A DNA stretch of 64,000 bases from positions 6,332,331 through 6,396,330 of the forward strand of contig OX123193.2 of NCBI GenBank assembly GCA_944739405.2, given 5' to 3'. The notes under the pieces were generated by a model. It searched no databases. It had not been told where the DNA came from and saw only the letters and a program-made list of their open reading frames with translations. The stretch is from Euclidia mi. Lineage: Eukaryota; Arthropoda; Insecta; Lepidoptera; Erebidae. Made by a program: the position numbers and the translations under genes. Below, in pieces: positions 1-12,952 of this stretch (position 1 is its first letter; every line of letters starts with the position of its first letter).

Positions 1-834
1 TAACGAGTAGACTTCGGCTTGGTGATGGATCTTGTGACAACCTGTATATATAATAAGGATTTTGTTGTCTGGAAAGGGATTCTTATTTATAATAGCTTAT
101 TATAGTCGAGTAATGTGTCCGGTTGACCCTTATTGCGTGGAATTTATAACACTAATTAATATTTGTTATGGACCATTCCAATAATGGCAGTCAGCGTCAA
201 ATGCGCTCGGTTGGATACAATGGGGTCTTCAATGAGGCATATGATAAGCGAAATGAGGATGTCACCTACGTAGTAGACTATCTAGGCGTAGGGCTAAAGG
301 TGTTAAAGTTCTAATAGGTGTTATTCTTGCCAACACAGGTACCTTTGTCATATAAGACACTTTGTGTCCAACTGACTGCTAACCCAAAAATTGCGCTTTC
401 GATGACACACAACTTGCTAACAAACCAATGACGCATAATTAAGTTCATTTTACTTGAAAATCCCTTATACCCCATGTAGTAGATTAAGAATACATAGGCA
501 ACGATAGCCTAGTGGAGATATCAACGGACTGCCATGCAGAGGGTTGGGAGGGAGGGGAGGTTTTCGAGGTTAATTGCGTATTAAATTGCTAATTATCGCT
601 TTCCCCGTGCCCCGGAGAGCACGTTAAACCGTCGGTCCCGGCTGTCATGAAGATCTTTGACGTCGCTACGGGAAGTCAGTACCCTCAAATAAACTGACAC
701 TGGTCTAAACCATGGGATATCGGAGGTTAGACGGCAGTCGCTCTGTGAAAAGTTGATAATTATTCTGTCATATCTGGTAAGACCAGTAAGCGGACCTTGG
801 GCTCCAAGGCGTGTAAGTCTTGGATGCAACCGGG
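1..834. other. Non-coding flank with SINE-like scrap
   Basis: No convincing coding region is seen. A stretch near 486-560 (gatagcctagtggagatat and following) resembles the tRNA-like head of a degraded lepidopteran SINE; a related piece occurs near 18360-18430 in the opposite orientation. Around 755-850 is a LINE-tail-like piece (gggataacgctagg) that recurs near 45100-45145. The minus-strand open frame at 593-829 has no recognisable features and is probably chance. Confidence 0.35.
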
Positions 835-1380
835 ATAACGCTAGGGTGGTGATGATGAGTGGATTAAGAATACAAAGTGTCTCTACTACAGTTTAATTCT
901 GTGGGTGTTGTAAGAAGCAACTAGGGAAAATACAGGATCCCAATAATATCCTTAGGAGGAGACGGAAAACTCAACATCAAAGTCCATACCAACCCGTCCG
1001 GCCAGAGTGGTATTTATTTATTTATAGTCTCACGCCTGTATCCCCGAAGGGGTCGGCGGAGGTGTAAATATTACACCCGCATTTTGCCATGAATTTTTAG
1101 GTCCCACGTAATAGGGGCGAGCCATTCCCGCTATCGGGCACTTCACCAGACTCCGGGCTGCTACTGAGTATTCGGAAAAACCCAGTAACACTTTTGCCCG
1201 ACCCGAGAATCGAACCCGAGACCTACGATTAGCAGTCGCATACGCTATCCACTGGACCACGGAAGCAGTCCAGACTCATAGAGTAGGCAAAATTCTCTTA
1301 TTGACACCCAATGCTATTGGGACGCAAATTAGGAGATGCTTGTATCCAGCAGTGGACTGCAAAAGGGTGAATGATGATTC
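835..1380 (+). repeat. Retroelement tail split by a SINE
   Basis: The left part (gtggattaagaatac, then ataccaacccgtccggccag) and the right part after 1268 (ccagcagtggactgcaaaag) match in order a repeat at about 37539-37785, which is uninterrupted there. This copy is therefore split by the minus-strand SINE at 1027-1268. It is a non-coding retroelement tail of uncertain family. Confidence 0.55.
1027..1268 (-). mobile_element. tRNA-derived SINE, family A
   Basis: Read on the minus strand it starts with a tRNA-like head (cttccgtggtccagtggat) containing an A-box-like block and a B-box (ggttcgattctcgg). It continues with a body shared with the copies at 36141, 51032 and 61988. It ends with the tail ccccttcggggatacaggcg, followed by an ATAAATA-rich run. 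RNA polymerase III transcription from the internal boxes is what such elements normally use. This is inferred to be a retrotransposed copy, not a functional tRNA. Confidence 0.85.
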
Positions 1381-2234
1381 TTCGTTGTCTCCTCATGAGG
1401 TTGATATTCTCAAACGCTGTGTGCAAGGTTAGTCAGAACAAGTCCCGAACATTGAGGTTACCTCAATCGGACTTGTCTCCGGGTCGCGAATGAATCGCGA
1501 GCATATCTGACAGAATAAACCAGCATTTATAGCAGGCAAAAGTGTGAAAAAGAATACTGATGGTCACGCGGACAAAGTAAAGAGTAAAGAAAATGTTATA
1601 CTTGTTTCACTGGTACGTTTTCTGCAAGATACAAAATTAATAACCTACTAGACAGTAAACATATGATGTCCCATTTGTGTTGTCCAATTGAAGTTCAGTT
1701 AAAATAAAATCTAAATTTAATTGTGCTATTCTACTTTTATCTACCAGCATCATATAAATAGTTAAGATTGCCTAATTCATAAATCGAATAATGTTATCGC
1801 AATAATCTAAATTGCTATTGTATAAAAAGTTTTATCACTAGGCCCGATCAAATTTGAATCTCCAATTTACTTGCCCTAAACTTGATCCCTTTAATTTCTT
1901 GAACGCCATCAATATTAAATGACCCGAACTCAAACAAGATAGAAATCTAGATAAAAACTGCCATCTTTGGGTGGATCATCAAATCGAAGGTCAAAACTCA
2001 ATAAACCAGAAATCTAAGGGACAAGTAACATTATGTTGATCTTGTAAGGAACCCACGTGCCGGAAAGGATGTTATCCCGCGCGTAGCTTGAATATTTTAT
2101 AACTGGATCCCAAAAATGTGATGGACGGATTTTTATTGGCAGAAAACTTTTTCTCGGATATAAAAATGTTTCAAGGTTCTTTTCGCCAAGAGCGTAAGAA
2201 CTAGGAGTTGCAGGATATTTTTTAAAACAAACGA
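1381..2234. other. AT-rich sequence, nothing recognised
   Basis: No open frame of interest, no RNA gene and no clear repeat could be supported here. Confidence 0.5.
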
Positions 2235-2405
2235 ATACAGATTGAATTAAAACTAGGTTTAACAGATTTTATCGCGATATATTGGTTTTAAGGACATTGC
2301 ATTTAACTTGAATGATCTAGAAACAAAATTATTAGTTTGATTTCAGTAATAGTTTGATTTCAATGTGTAACATTCGCGTAAACCTAAGAAAATACTAGAT
2401 GCGAA
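2235..2405. mobile_element. Internally deleted Penelope-like terminal relic
   Basis: The first part (near 2262-2335: gattttatcgcg, tgatctagaaac) resembles the left inverted terminal repeat of the Penelope-like element at 12637-14997. The second part (about 2348-2400: ttcaatgtgtaacattcgcg) resembles that element's right end in the + orientation. The order left end then right end, with the coding part missing, suggests a short internally deleted derivative. Divergence is clearly higher than between the two ends of the intact copy. Confidence 0.6.
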
Positions 2406-3551
2406 TACAGTTTTAGATATGATCCAGACTCGCTGTATCAAGCGCTTACATATCTCTCTAGTCGCGTTGTATTGCATACATATTTTCCAATTAAAATGGT
2501 AATATTAATATAATTATATTTAACATGCAACTCTTTCCATTCTCAATATGCTACTCGGGGAATTTCCATAATAGAAAATATTGGTACCGTTACCTCTAAT
2601 TTAAAAACTGAATACGAGACGAAACACATAGTTAACTTACATGACATTATGTTAAAATGTCTGATCTTACCATAAAACGTACACGAATATGTTTTTGCTT
2701 TAAAAATACAAGAAGCTACTGTAACAGACGTATGGAAATTGGCTGATCTGACATGGGTACTGCGTGTCACACACAATACTGATTTTGATAGTAAAAGTTA
2801 ATGATTTATTGTTGGCCCAATATCGTTACTTAGATCAGTCATTGCTTTGCATCGATTCGCTTTTCAATTTAATTATTTCGACATCTACATAGGTGTCTCA
2901 AATAAAAATACCTGTGAACCATTGGTGTGACAATCAGATGTGATCACTAGTCCGGTTTCAAATAATGTTTTTGATGGGCTTATCGTCTTCATGTACACTT
3001 GAAATTAGTAAATAATTTTATTTAACATAAAAATTGTTATGAAATCATTGGCAATAATATAAGATTCAAAATTAAGGTGTTGTGTTGACTGGGATTTAAT
3101 AAATATCATAATTATAAAAACACTAACTAACGCCTACAAAGTTACACATTAACAACATCTTAAAAGTCAAAAGACTGTATTTAGAACATTTGTATGTCAA
3201 ATCTCAAAAACTATTAACGAACTAGCCAGCTAAAATAGTTACCATATTCACAATTATGAAAAAATTAAATGCAGAAAGTCAACATTTATTATGCAAGGAC
3301 TGTTAGAATATTTTACTTTCACGTTCTGTTTAAGGCAAGTGTCCCACCGCGGGCGATGAATGATTAGCGAGTAGCTTCAACAGCTGAAAACAAAACTGAC
3401 TAGCGAGTGTGTATTTCTGATAGTTTTGTCACTGAGTTATCACTGTTATCAGTGACCGAGCGTGACGGAAAATTACTCGGTCCACACGCCCGTAGTGGCT
3501 AGGTTAGCCTGCACAATACTGAACGCGCTACTTAGCTATATAAATACAAGA
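2406..3551. other. AT-rich sequence, nothing recognised
   Basis: The only open frame (minus, 2543-2776) has no recognisable motif. There is no clear repeat structure. Confidence 0.5.
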
Positions 3552-3700
3552 TTTCACCCGCGGCTTCGCTCGCGTGAATTGTTCACCTAGACCTTTCTCA
3601 GGAATAAAACTATTTATTGACGAAAATTATCCTACACTCTGTTATATATTTTTGAATTTATCGCGTTCATACACACAGACAGGACGAAAAGGAGACTTCT
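3552..3700 (+). repeat. RTE-type LINE 3' tail fragment
   Basis: It starts with cacccgcggcttcgctcgcg and continues towards cgttcatacacacagacagg. This is the arrangement of the conserved 3' tails of RTE-type LINEs and their SINEs in insects. No coding sequence remains. Confidence 0.6.
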
Positions 3701-6700
3701 TGTTATAATAAGCATAGACTATTTAGTAAGCGTCACTGAGCGAGCACAACCTTATTTTTCTTATAAAAATTTATAGATTATTTCTTAAGCAAGAAAATAT
3801 CCGATAATTAATCGTTTCATCGCCAGCAATGAGACAACTGCCTATACTACGAAAGTATTTTTTTCATGTCCGTCTGTTATCTTTTTAAATTTCTAACCAA
3901 TATTTACATTTGACTCGAAGGTTTATTATGAAAAATAAACCTCTATTAACGTCTATTCGAATTTTCCTTGATTCTTCTTCCACTTTTGTGTTTGATTTTA
4001 TTCATTTTAAATCATTAACATGAATTTTGCTTGGAAATATGGACTGCTGAATAAAGCTGGCTATAGATACAGTTTTTTATGTAAGATAATTTCCATCAAA
4101 TTTGAAAATAAATGGGCAGTATGAGAGGGTATCATTTGTAAGGAAAATATGTATATTTTGTTTGAATATATTTTAATACTTTATTAACTTGTTTAAGACT
4201 TGTTCGGATCACAGCTGTTATTGTTGGCAATATCGGATACTAGTACAATTATCTTAAACCACTTTATCCCAAGTTGTAGCTTGAATTTAGTTTTAAGTAT
4301 GGGTATTTTCTGTTATAAATTTATAATCATCTACTCCTATATAATTCTGTACTAAAGACCTACTTTATAATGCGAGATTTGGTAATACTTGCAGTTTGTA
4401 CGTGTCATAAGGAGACCCGGCACATTCATTTATAAATAACTTAAAATATGGTATCTTCTAATCTGAGTTTAACCAAATTCACAATATAAATATTATTCAA
4501 GTAATGAGGACACAACTAGCAAAATATTTGAGTACAGCCGAAATACAAACCTTTGGGAAAGAGCGTAATAATAAAACAAAGCACATAAAACTAGTTGACT
4601 AATATTTCAATAGAGCCATTTCAGTAGTTATAAAGTAGCTAAGTGGTTACCACAATGTGGTTCAGTGGAAATATTTATTTTATCAACTTGGGGCTTCAAA
4701 TTTTGTATCCAGTGGTGAATATAAATTTAAATAATTTGATAATTCCAATTTAAATCGTCGTAAATAAATTGACGGTAAATATCTATTTGAATTTTGAATA
4801 CCATTTACCACAATTTTAAGCTAGTTAGTTATGACTTGGGTTTCAAAAGGCTCGTGTTCCAATTTAATATAGGGTAAATTGGATCCATTTTTTAAATTGT
4901 TTTACTTATTGGACGTGTATGGTCGATCGCATAAACTTTGATCTTCAATTACCAGGTTTGAGTTTCGTCTGGTGTAAAGAATAGAATTCGCATGTCGATA
5001 CGCAGTGGTTTGAACCGCCGCCTCAGGAATTATTTCTAGTGAGCGGTCTTTACAAAAGACGGGTTACATAGTATGATTCAAATTTCTGGTTATTACGGAA
5101 ATATTTGTGGACGGTTATTTCAAATTAGTCGCGTTCTTTCAAATATTTACTTATGTACAGCAAAAAAATTTCAGTTTTCCTTGGTGAATTCTTCATTATA
5201 TTATTCTGAGCGATACATTTTTATAACAGATCGTAAAATATTTTCAGTAACTCTAATTTTACGCAGAAAGTGTTCCCTCAACATTTGCGTAACCGACATT
5301 GCCTAATTTTACTTACCCTTTATTTGACATTATTCAGCATATTCAAAAATACCAAGTTATACGCAAGGTAGCTTAATTGTCCTGGTATTTAGGATAATTT
5401 GATTGCGAGAATTTAGGACGAGCGCTCCCCGATGCTTTCCACTTAGAGTTTTGCCTGAATTTACTTTTTAACTTCTTTTTTTATTATAATTGGGTTTTCT
5501 CTCTTCATGTTATGTTTTCCACAATAATTGGTACAAACAGCCCCAGTATTATGCATACAGATGTTTCTTCTTCTAATTCCTTGAGTTTTATATTAACGTT
5601 TTGTGTCTTATTGAACGTTGGACGTTGTTTACATCATTTAAGAAAGGCACGAATGATGAACTGGATAATGTTTTGCAAAGTGATACATAAACTTGATTGC
5701 GGTATTTTACTTGTTTTAATAGTACAGCAATTGAATTTAATAAAATTGACGTTTCAAATAAAGTTATCTGGTTAGAACTATACTAAGGTTTTCATTTTTT
5801 GTAAGCTATTTACTAAGGGAAATTCAATTAGGTACTATAGACAGCTAAGCTAAAGCTAACCTATGCAATCTGCTAACGATCCCAAAAAACATTTGATGAC
5901 GTTTTAGGTTAGAGGACAAAATAATGGCCAACTAAAGATTTGTTATACAAATTTATTAAGAGCGTCTTACTCACGATAATATTTTGAGGCAGAAATACCT
6001 CGCTATTTATGACTTTAATATCATAGGTATCACGAGTAAAACCCGCTAAATAAACTTGTATAATGTATACAAATCGCGAAAGTTCGTTTAAAGATTATTT
6101 CACAAAAAATAAAATTTATTTTGTTGTCAGTGTTCATAACTTAGAATATTAAAATTGAGCAAGTACATTTGTTTTAATTATGTTTTGTGTATAAGGCTGT
6201 CTTAGAAAACTAAGACTTGACTAAAATAATTATTTCTTTATTTTTCTTCGTGCACTTATCTTTGTACATATGTATTTTATTTGTATTATATTAAATTATT
6301 TATTTTCTCTCTCTTCTTCTATTTTTTGCTTTCTATATCTGGCAATTTTCTTCGCTTTTGCACAAGTAAGAAGATGGTTTGTTATTTTTATATTATTTAG
6401 TATCAGCTAGCATATTGAGTTGTATGAGTAGGGCTCTGATTTTTCTTGTTCTTGTTTTTTATTGAATTTTTTGTTAGTTTTATTGTAATTTTTAGCAGCA
6501 AGCATGTCCTTAGCTACGAGTATGTTAGGCTCTGAGCTTTTTGTCATTGTGGAGGACGAAAGGTGTGGTGTTCCTCCAACTAGAGGGAGGATCCTCTAAC
6601 CAAGCTGGGTGATCGTGCCTGGTGGACTGTCAGTCCGACGGATGTATTTGAGATGTTGTATATATACAACTCGGCGCGCGAACTCTGCATGTGCGATTCA

Positions 6701-7815
6701 GCACCTGGTTTTCCGTCGCATTGTGTCCGATAGATGTCGCCGGATTGTTGTTGAGACTTTCGTCGTCGCTCGCTAGATGGCCTCAGTTGTATGTAGCTAC
6801 CGCTACATCATTATTCATTATTGCCCTTTTACCTATTTTATTAGTATTATCTTGGATGCTAAGCGTTTTTTATGATATGAGTTTTCTTATTTTAGTTCAT
6901 TATTGGATGGGTTAATTATCTATTTTAGTGGTTTTATTGTTATTTGTATCAGGTAGCCGGTTTTAATTTTTTTAAGTGTGATGTCAACAGTTTATTGAGT
7001 CTTGGATGTTAATTTATTTTTCTAGTTCATCGTCAAATATATTAGTAGTTAGCTGATGACATTTGCGTTTCGCCAGCTTTACACTTATTTTATTGTATGT
7101 ATATCCTACCTGTATTGTGTGCATAATACTGTGATATTATGTTATCAAATATGTCTAAGTTTCTTTGAAGGAAACCGGCGTCAGCAAAAATTGCATCCCA
7201 CATTCCTAACTGAATGGCTTGTGTAGTGTTTCTTTATGATGAGGTTTACAGACACGTTAAATAAATCACTTATGTTACACCGAATTAAACTATGTCATAC
7301 GGAGTGACTAGTAAATTTTATTTGGGCTGAATTTGGAACGACAAATTTCGAATAAGAAGATTTGATATGTATTCATATTGCTGAACCTGGGGGTGAAATA
7401 ATTTTCAAGGGCCCCAGGTTCTGGTTTAATTTAATCTCTAAGATTTCATAATCATTTTCAAAGATCTACAGAAAAGTAGTAGTAGAAAATAACACACATA
7501 TTATCTTTAGCTCTTCCTATCTTCCTTTATATAAACACGAATCTTCATTACCTAAGATAACACGTAATCCAATGTAATTGGATTCTAAACTTTATTGTCT
7601 CATTCGATCGTCAAAGAATTTCATTGCATCGCATTACAGTTTAATTTCATTTGCTAACATTGTAAATGGTTAGACATAAAATCTGTACTTACTTGCTGGA
7701 AGCATTATTTACACCGGGGCTAAAGGCTACTTAATTTGATGGGGCTTGTTGAAACTAACAGAAGTCTGATATAAGTAATTGTATAAATACGGCGTATAAG
7801 TAATGGTAATGAGAC
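3701..7815. other. Long AT-rich non-coding stretch
   Basis: Several short open frames exist (5073-5306, 5512-5775, 6691-6915), but their composition is that of AT-rich random frames and none shows a motif. A more GC-rich island at about 6520-6790 contains a TATA-like run flanked by an inverted repeat (gttgtatatatacaac) and could be the core of an old solo LTR. No matching second LTR was found in the window, so this stays open. Confidence 0.4.
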
Positions 7816-7985
7816 TGCACGGTTGGCGTAGTGGTTTAAGCAGCCACTTCACCACACTTTGTGTGATTCATAAATTGTTGTTTCGAGTCTGGGTGTTCAT
7901 TATGTCCGTTACTTGTATGTTTGTAAAGTCCCCCGCGACACAGGATTTAGTCCTAATTCGGAAGTTGTTATAAAAAAAGTAAATA
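7816..7985 (+). mobile_element. tRNA-derived SINE, family B
   Basis: The head ggttggcgtagtggtttaag is tRNA-like. The body (gtttcgagtctgggtgttca, then gcgacacaggatttagtcct) and A-rich end recur at 51646, 54372 and, inverted, at 63886. In this copy the part with the B-box is shortened. Confidence 0.8.
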
Positions 7986-8544
7986 GCGCAGAATTGGGAA
8001 TAGATTCGTCTGAAAATTTATATTTAATAATAAGTATGTATTACGTAATATTGACAAATAACAGAATAGCTTATAGACCTTTGCAGGAAATTTGTTAGGT
8101 TTCAATAGTACCAACTTCATTCCAATTAGTGTAAGCGCTGTATTCGTAGCGAAAACGCTGAGTGCTGAAATATTGATAATTTGCTCTAACCTTAAAGCTT
8201 AATAGAGACCAGGAATTATATTCTATTAAGAAACAGTTTTGCGCAGTGATCAAATTTTGATTCGATCGACATTCAGCGCACTATCAGACTCGTTCCGATC
8301 TGTAAAGGTTTAACCTTTAAGTGGGTCAATTAGGATGTGCATGTCACGTTGATGAATTTGTATATGACTTTCTGCGCCGAACCCAAGTAATATTGGAACA
8401 GGGCAGGCAAAAGTAGAAAAAATTTGTAGTAATCTGACGAATATGTAGTCTAGCTGATAATAATCGATGTCTAATATAAAACAAACCTATAGCACAGGAA
8501 CAAAGGGAAATAAATCAGGTCTACAAAGAGACATTTATAAAATA

Positions 8545-8725
8545 CTAGAGAATGTCCGCAGCTGCGTCAGCATATTTTTCTTTTTTTTTTGATTAACCGT
8601 TTCTGCCCAGTCCCGTGGGTATTCCAGTATATCCTTTATCCCCAAGTATGATACATGCCAAATTTCAGCTGCTTGCGTCCAATCGTTTTGTCTGTCAGTC
8701 AGTGACCTTTTATATACCTACAGAA
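8545..8725 (+). repeat. Family C retroelement tail
   Basis: It has a pyrimidine-rich run, then cagtcccgtggg, then catgccaaatttcagct and a run of gtctgtcagtcagtgacc. The same order is seen at 31715-31912 and 32831-33032. It looks like the 3' tail of a non-LTR element. No coding capacity remains. Confidence 0.65.
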
Positions 8726-9577
8726 AACATCCCGTCATAGCAGTAATCCAATTATGCTCAAAGAAACTCTAGTAGGTCTAACTTTAATATATTATTTCAG
8801 CCAGCATCCCACTGCCAGCGTAATAAGAAAACTATTTGGACGAGCCTAAAGTCTCCTTAAAATATGAATAGCTCCTTAACCGAAACCGAATGGTGTACGA
8901 GACTCAAAGTAAGTTATTACATTCGACCCGGATTACATTATTCATGCGTTTAAAATTCTGGTCACGTTTCCAAGACCCACGTTGTAAGCTTTACGCATGA
9001 CTTGCTGGTGCTTTTATGAAATAAGTGTCAATATTTTGATAAATTTTCTTGGTTTGTGTTTTGATGAAATGGTTTATATTACGGCAATTTTCTTTCCTTT
9101 ATTCTTGTTGGGGCTTTTAAAGTTGTTTAAAGTTGTTCTTGCCAACCTAGCAGTGCGCGACACGGACAAAAATACACGATACGTGCATATATAATGATAC
9201 CGATTAGCTTTAGGTAATGTTTTTGGTATGTCCACTAAGTTTGGATTTCCCAATCATCAGAGAGCCCATAATGTGAAACCAATTTCGTAAGTTTCGCTAT
9301 CTTCGGTTGCGGTGAAGTGGACTTTAATTTACATAATAAGCTCGACTTAATATAACATCTAGGATTACCTCCAGATCTGAAAACTCCGCTACAAATTATT
9401 ATTTACTTAAGGAATTTAAGGATGCTACAATTTTATTTAACCGTTTGAGCCTGATCCCGTCGGAATTCCAGGCATTAAAAAAAATCGGAAATTTTCATGA
9501 ATTTTCCGATTTTTCATTTGCATTTTGTATACCATATAATGTAATGAAATAGTAACTATAGTGGACCCGCATTAATA

Positions 9578-11187
9578 AACTGACGGACTCATAAACTGCA
9601 TCAAAGTTCAGGATTACTTTGAAATGATTTTTTAATAAGTATGCAAACTTTTTAAATTAAATTATATATGTAAATATGGAGAGACTGACTCTTAATCTTA
9701 AAAAAAGCAACATTAAAAATAGAACTGCAGTAAAACTAATGAATATAGCCGGGAAAAGAAAATTTACTCGTAGTAATTTAATAAAAAGATTTGCGTGTTA
9801 TTTAAAGCAAAGTTTTAAATTGATTCGCATTGATTTTTTATTCTTTTGTCAATTGAATTATTGTTACCAGCAGAATTGTTGGGTTAGTTTTTTAACTCAT
9901 CGAGAGTTTTTGAACCATAATATGGATACTTCATGCGAACAAGCGCCTCAAATTGTAGCACTGGTGCGGGAGGGCTTGGATCAACGAACGATTGGTAGAC
10001 ATTTAAATTTAAACCAGTCTACGGTTTCTAGAATATAAAGAAGGTTTGTGGAGACAGGTTCTTACAGTAGGAGACGTGATACAGGCAGGACTCGAGCAAC
10101 CACCAGTCGTGATGACTGATTTATTGTTACAACTTCCCTGCGAAATCGTTTCCTCACGTCAGTTAACATCAAAACAGAGCTTAATGAAGTGCGTGGAGTG
10201 AATATGAGTGCGCGAACAATAAGAAGAATGCTAAAGGAAGCGGGTATCACCCCAGCAAATGGTCCAAAGTTGTCTGTAGCTCACAGACAAGGTCGCTTAA
10301 GATTTGCGCGTGATCACCTAAATTGGACAGAAGAGCAATGGGCCTCCGTAATGTTCACGGACGAGTGTAGGACATGTTTATATGGTGCAGATGGTCGCAG
10401 AAGAGTCTATCGTCGACGTGGGGAGTGATATGCTCAAAGTTGCATTGAGGAGCGTGTTCCTTTTGGAGGCGGTTCGTGTATGTACTGGGGTGGCATATCG
10501 ATGAACGGGCGAACAGAACTTGTGTTCATAGACATGGTCCGTGAAAACGGTAATAGAGGGGGTTTGACTGCACATCGTTTTCATTACATGAGATTCATAG
10601 GCGAAAAATTTACTTTAATGCAGGATAATGCCCGGCCGCACGCTGCTGCACAAGTTTGACAATATTGCGAAGAGGTTGAGATACGTACAATGAATTGACC
10701 AGCACGCAGCCCGGATCTTAATCCCATTGAGCATATTTGGGACAATTTAAAAAGAGCTGTATATGCGAGAAATCTTGTGCCACGACAGTGGCAGCACTAT
10801 GAACAGCACTTTCAGAAGAATGGGACAATATTCCGCAAGATCTTTTAATAACCCTAATAAAATCTATGCGGAACCGATTAGTATCCGTAATAAGGGCACG
10901 TGGAGGTAATACACCTTATTAAAACTTAAATAAACCCTTGCATAAAGTTTGTGTCTATTGTTAAAACCAATTTTTTTAGTTTTAAATTTCTGTTTTTTCT
11001 TCAAAAAAGTCTTAAGGTCCTTTCCAGTACACAAACTTAAACTTAAAGATATGACCCTACGCTGTTTTAAAGTTCACGAACCAATCTAGAGGTTTCAATT
11101 TAAATCTGAATAGAAAGTTTGCATACTTGGTTAAAATATTTATTTCAAAGTCGTCTTACTTTGATGCAGTTTATGAGTCCGTTAGTG
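9578..11187 (+). mobile_element. Tc1-like DNA transposon (inactive)
   Basis: Terminal inverted repeats of about 75 bp (9578-9652 and 11113-11187) share ACGGACTCATAAACTGCATC near the ends and AAGTATGCAAACTTT further in. The element is flanked by TA on both sides (9576-9577 and 11188-11189), the duplication expected of Tc1/mariner insertion. Its 1.6-kb length fits the family. It encloses a single broken transposase reading frame on the + strand. Confidence 0.92.
9922..10910 (+). pseudogene. Tc1-like transposase pseudogene
   Basis: The ATG at 9922 opens a helix-turn-helix DNA-binding region (QIVALVREGLDQRTIGRHLN, ending TVSRI) like that of Tc1/Tc3 transposases. The frame then shifts near 10035. 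Catalytic-domain segments follow: MSARTIRRMLKEAG, then VMFTDECRT with the first Asp, LMQDNARPHAA with the second, and SPDLNPIEHIWDNLK with the third acidic residue, spaced as in DD34E enzymes. In-frame stops occur near 10120, 10428, 10660, 10698 and 10845. The enzyme would cut and paste the element through its inverted repeats, but this copy cannot make it. The open frame extending upstream to 9676 is probably not part of the gene. Confidence 0.9.
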
Positions 11188-11799
11188 TATTTTTGTAAAA
11201 TTCTAAGAATTAAACATGTACATAGCGCGTTTACTCTGACGTGTCATCGGCCGCTGCGCGCGGCCGCAGGACAGTAAGCGCACCAGTACATCGTAATTAC
11301 TGCCGCTACCACCCGCCGCTGTAGGGCCGTAACAGCTGATAGTGCGAGTTTGCGTGTTCCTATTTATATCGCACTTTTTTGGAAAATTTACGAGTTCTTA
11401 GATTTTACTCGGCAAATTTGACCGCCAAGGGTCTCAGTATAATGTACTGAATCACTGGTATCAGTTTTTGGTACAGCGTGCCTTATACCCAGTATACAGA
11501 TATCTGTTAACCAAAATCGAAACAAGCCTTAAATGCCTGGTAAAAACATCGCTTATTTTAATTCCTGTTTGTTGCTGCATTTTCACGCTAAATAATGGTT
11601 ATCTGCCAAGGAAATCTTGTTAACCCTCCTAAATTGTAATTGCTTTTATATATAGGCGACAACTTGCTAAATTATTAGCATTTAATTTACATAGTGAACG
11701 CAGTACTACTAGAGTACTTAGGAATTTGGTAGATAATAGTTATACCAATAATAGTATTGACAAATCTATTAGTTTAAACTACTAGATAAGACAACAGAT

Positions 11800-12636
11800 A
11801 GGCCTTCATGTGTTTTAAACTTAGCTCATCAAAACATACAAGGCCTATCTGGCAAAGAATTAGAGATAGATTTATTTTTAAAGAAACATAAGTTGCAATG
11901 TATTATGCATTACGGAACATTGGTTAAGAGGTGACCAATTAATATTTAATAAAGAATTTTATACAGTGATTAGTGCATTCGTAAGAAAGAACGCTATTCG
12001 TGGTGGCTCTCTCATATATGTTTGTAATAGTATTAAATGTAAAGAACGAAAGGACATAGCCGAACTTTCTATCGAGCGCACCGCTGAGATATCTTGTGTT
12101 GAACTTGAGCAACACGTCATAGTCTGTGTATACCGACCACCGCAAAGTGACTTTAGCCAATTTGAAAGCATCATGGAGGACGTCTTGAAACACTTAAGTT
12201 CCAGCAGGAAGTCAATAATCGTATGTGGTGATTTTAATGTTAACTTGCTAGAACAATCACCAACTTGTACTAGGTTAGTTAGTTTATTTATGTCACTTAA
12301 TTTGAATGTTTTATTTTCTGAACCAACCAGAACTACCTCACATTCTTCTACATGCTTAGATAATATTTTTTGCAATTGTTTGTACTTAAGTAAAGCTGTT
12401 TTGAGTGACTTGACATCGGATCACTGTGGACAAAAGGTTGTAATTCCAACTAATACAACCCCTACAGTACAAAAAATCACATGTAGGCCTATGACCTCTG
12501 CTCGCCTTAATCGCTTTAGTGATGATGTTGCTGCTACAATCGCCAGCATTGACTTAACTCACGATGATCCAGATGAATTATATAAGTGGTTATTATTAAA
12601 AATGAGTACGATAAAATTTTTAAGCAGAAAACATTT
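11800..12636 (+). pseudogene. LINE endonuclease (APE type), truncated
   Basis: A frame at about 11815-11905 reads LAHQNIQGLSGKELEIDLFL, the start of an apurinic-like endonuclease domain, then shifts near 11905 into the frame open from 11966. That frame holds CVYRPPQSDFSQFE, then CGDFNVNLLEQS (GDFN catalytic motif) and LDNIFCN, ending with a TSDHCGQ segment (SDH motif). The enzyme would nick genomic DNA to prime reverse transcription. The frame runs into the Penelope-like insertion at 12637. The codons after 12637 belong to the inserted element and are not LINE protein. Confidence 0.82.
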
Positions 12637-12637
12637 T

Positions 12638-12905
12638 GAAATTAAACTACAGTTTACGGATTTTATCGCGTTGTATTGGTTTCACTAAGTTATTACATTT
12701 GAAACTAAAGATCTAGAAACTATATTTTTAATTTATTACTAGCCGACATTTCGAATTCTTTACAGAATTCATGTTCACGGCAGACTGAGGTGATATTTGT
12801 CTTTTTCTTGAATATATAAGTTATCTCAAAGTACCCGAACATTTTTCAACCACTGGTGTTACTATTTACGCAGAATGAGCTCACAGTGTCCTTAGGTCTT
12901 CTGGT
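12638..12905 (-). repeat. Left inverted terminal repeat of Penelope-like element
   Basis: This is the reverse complement of 14693-14960, including the last 60 bp of the ORF at the far end. It includes the hairpin-prone block gaattctttacagaattc. Confidence 0.9.
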
Positions 12906-12952
12906 ATGAAACCATTATTTGCAACGTTGAGGATTGCCTAGTCAAAAACAAT

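Noticed and set aside
9676..9921. N-terminal extension of the Tc1 transposase
   Set aside because: The 82 codons before the ATG at 9922 are lysine-rich and AT-driven, lie close to the inverted repeat and match no part of Tc1 transposases.
12637..12688. C-terminus of the LINE endonuclease frame
   Set aside because: These codons lie in the Penelope-like element's inverted repeat and are read through only by chance.
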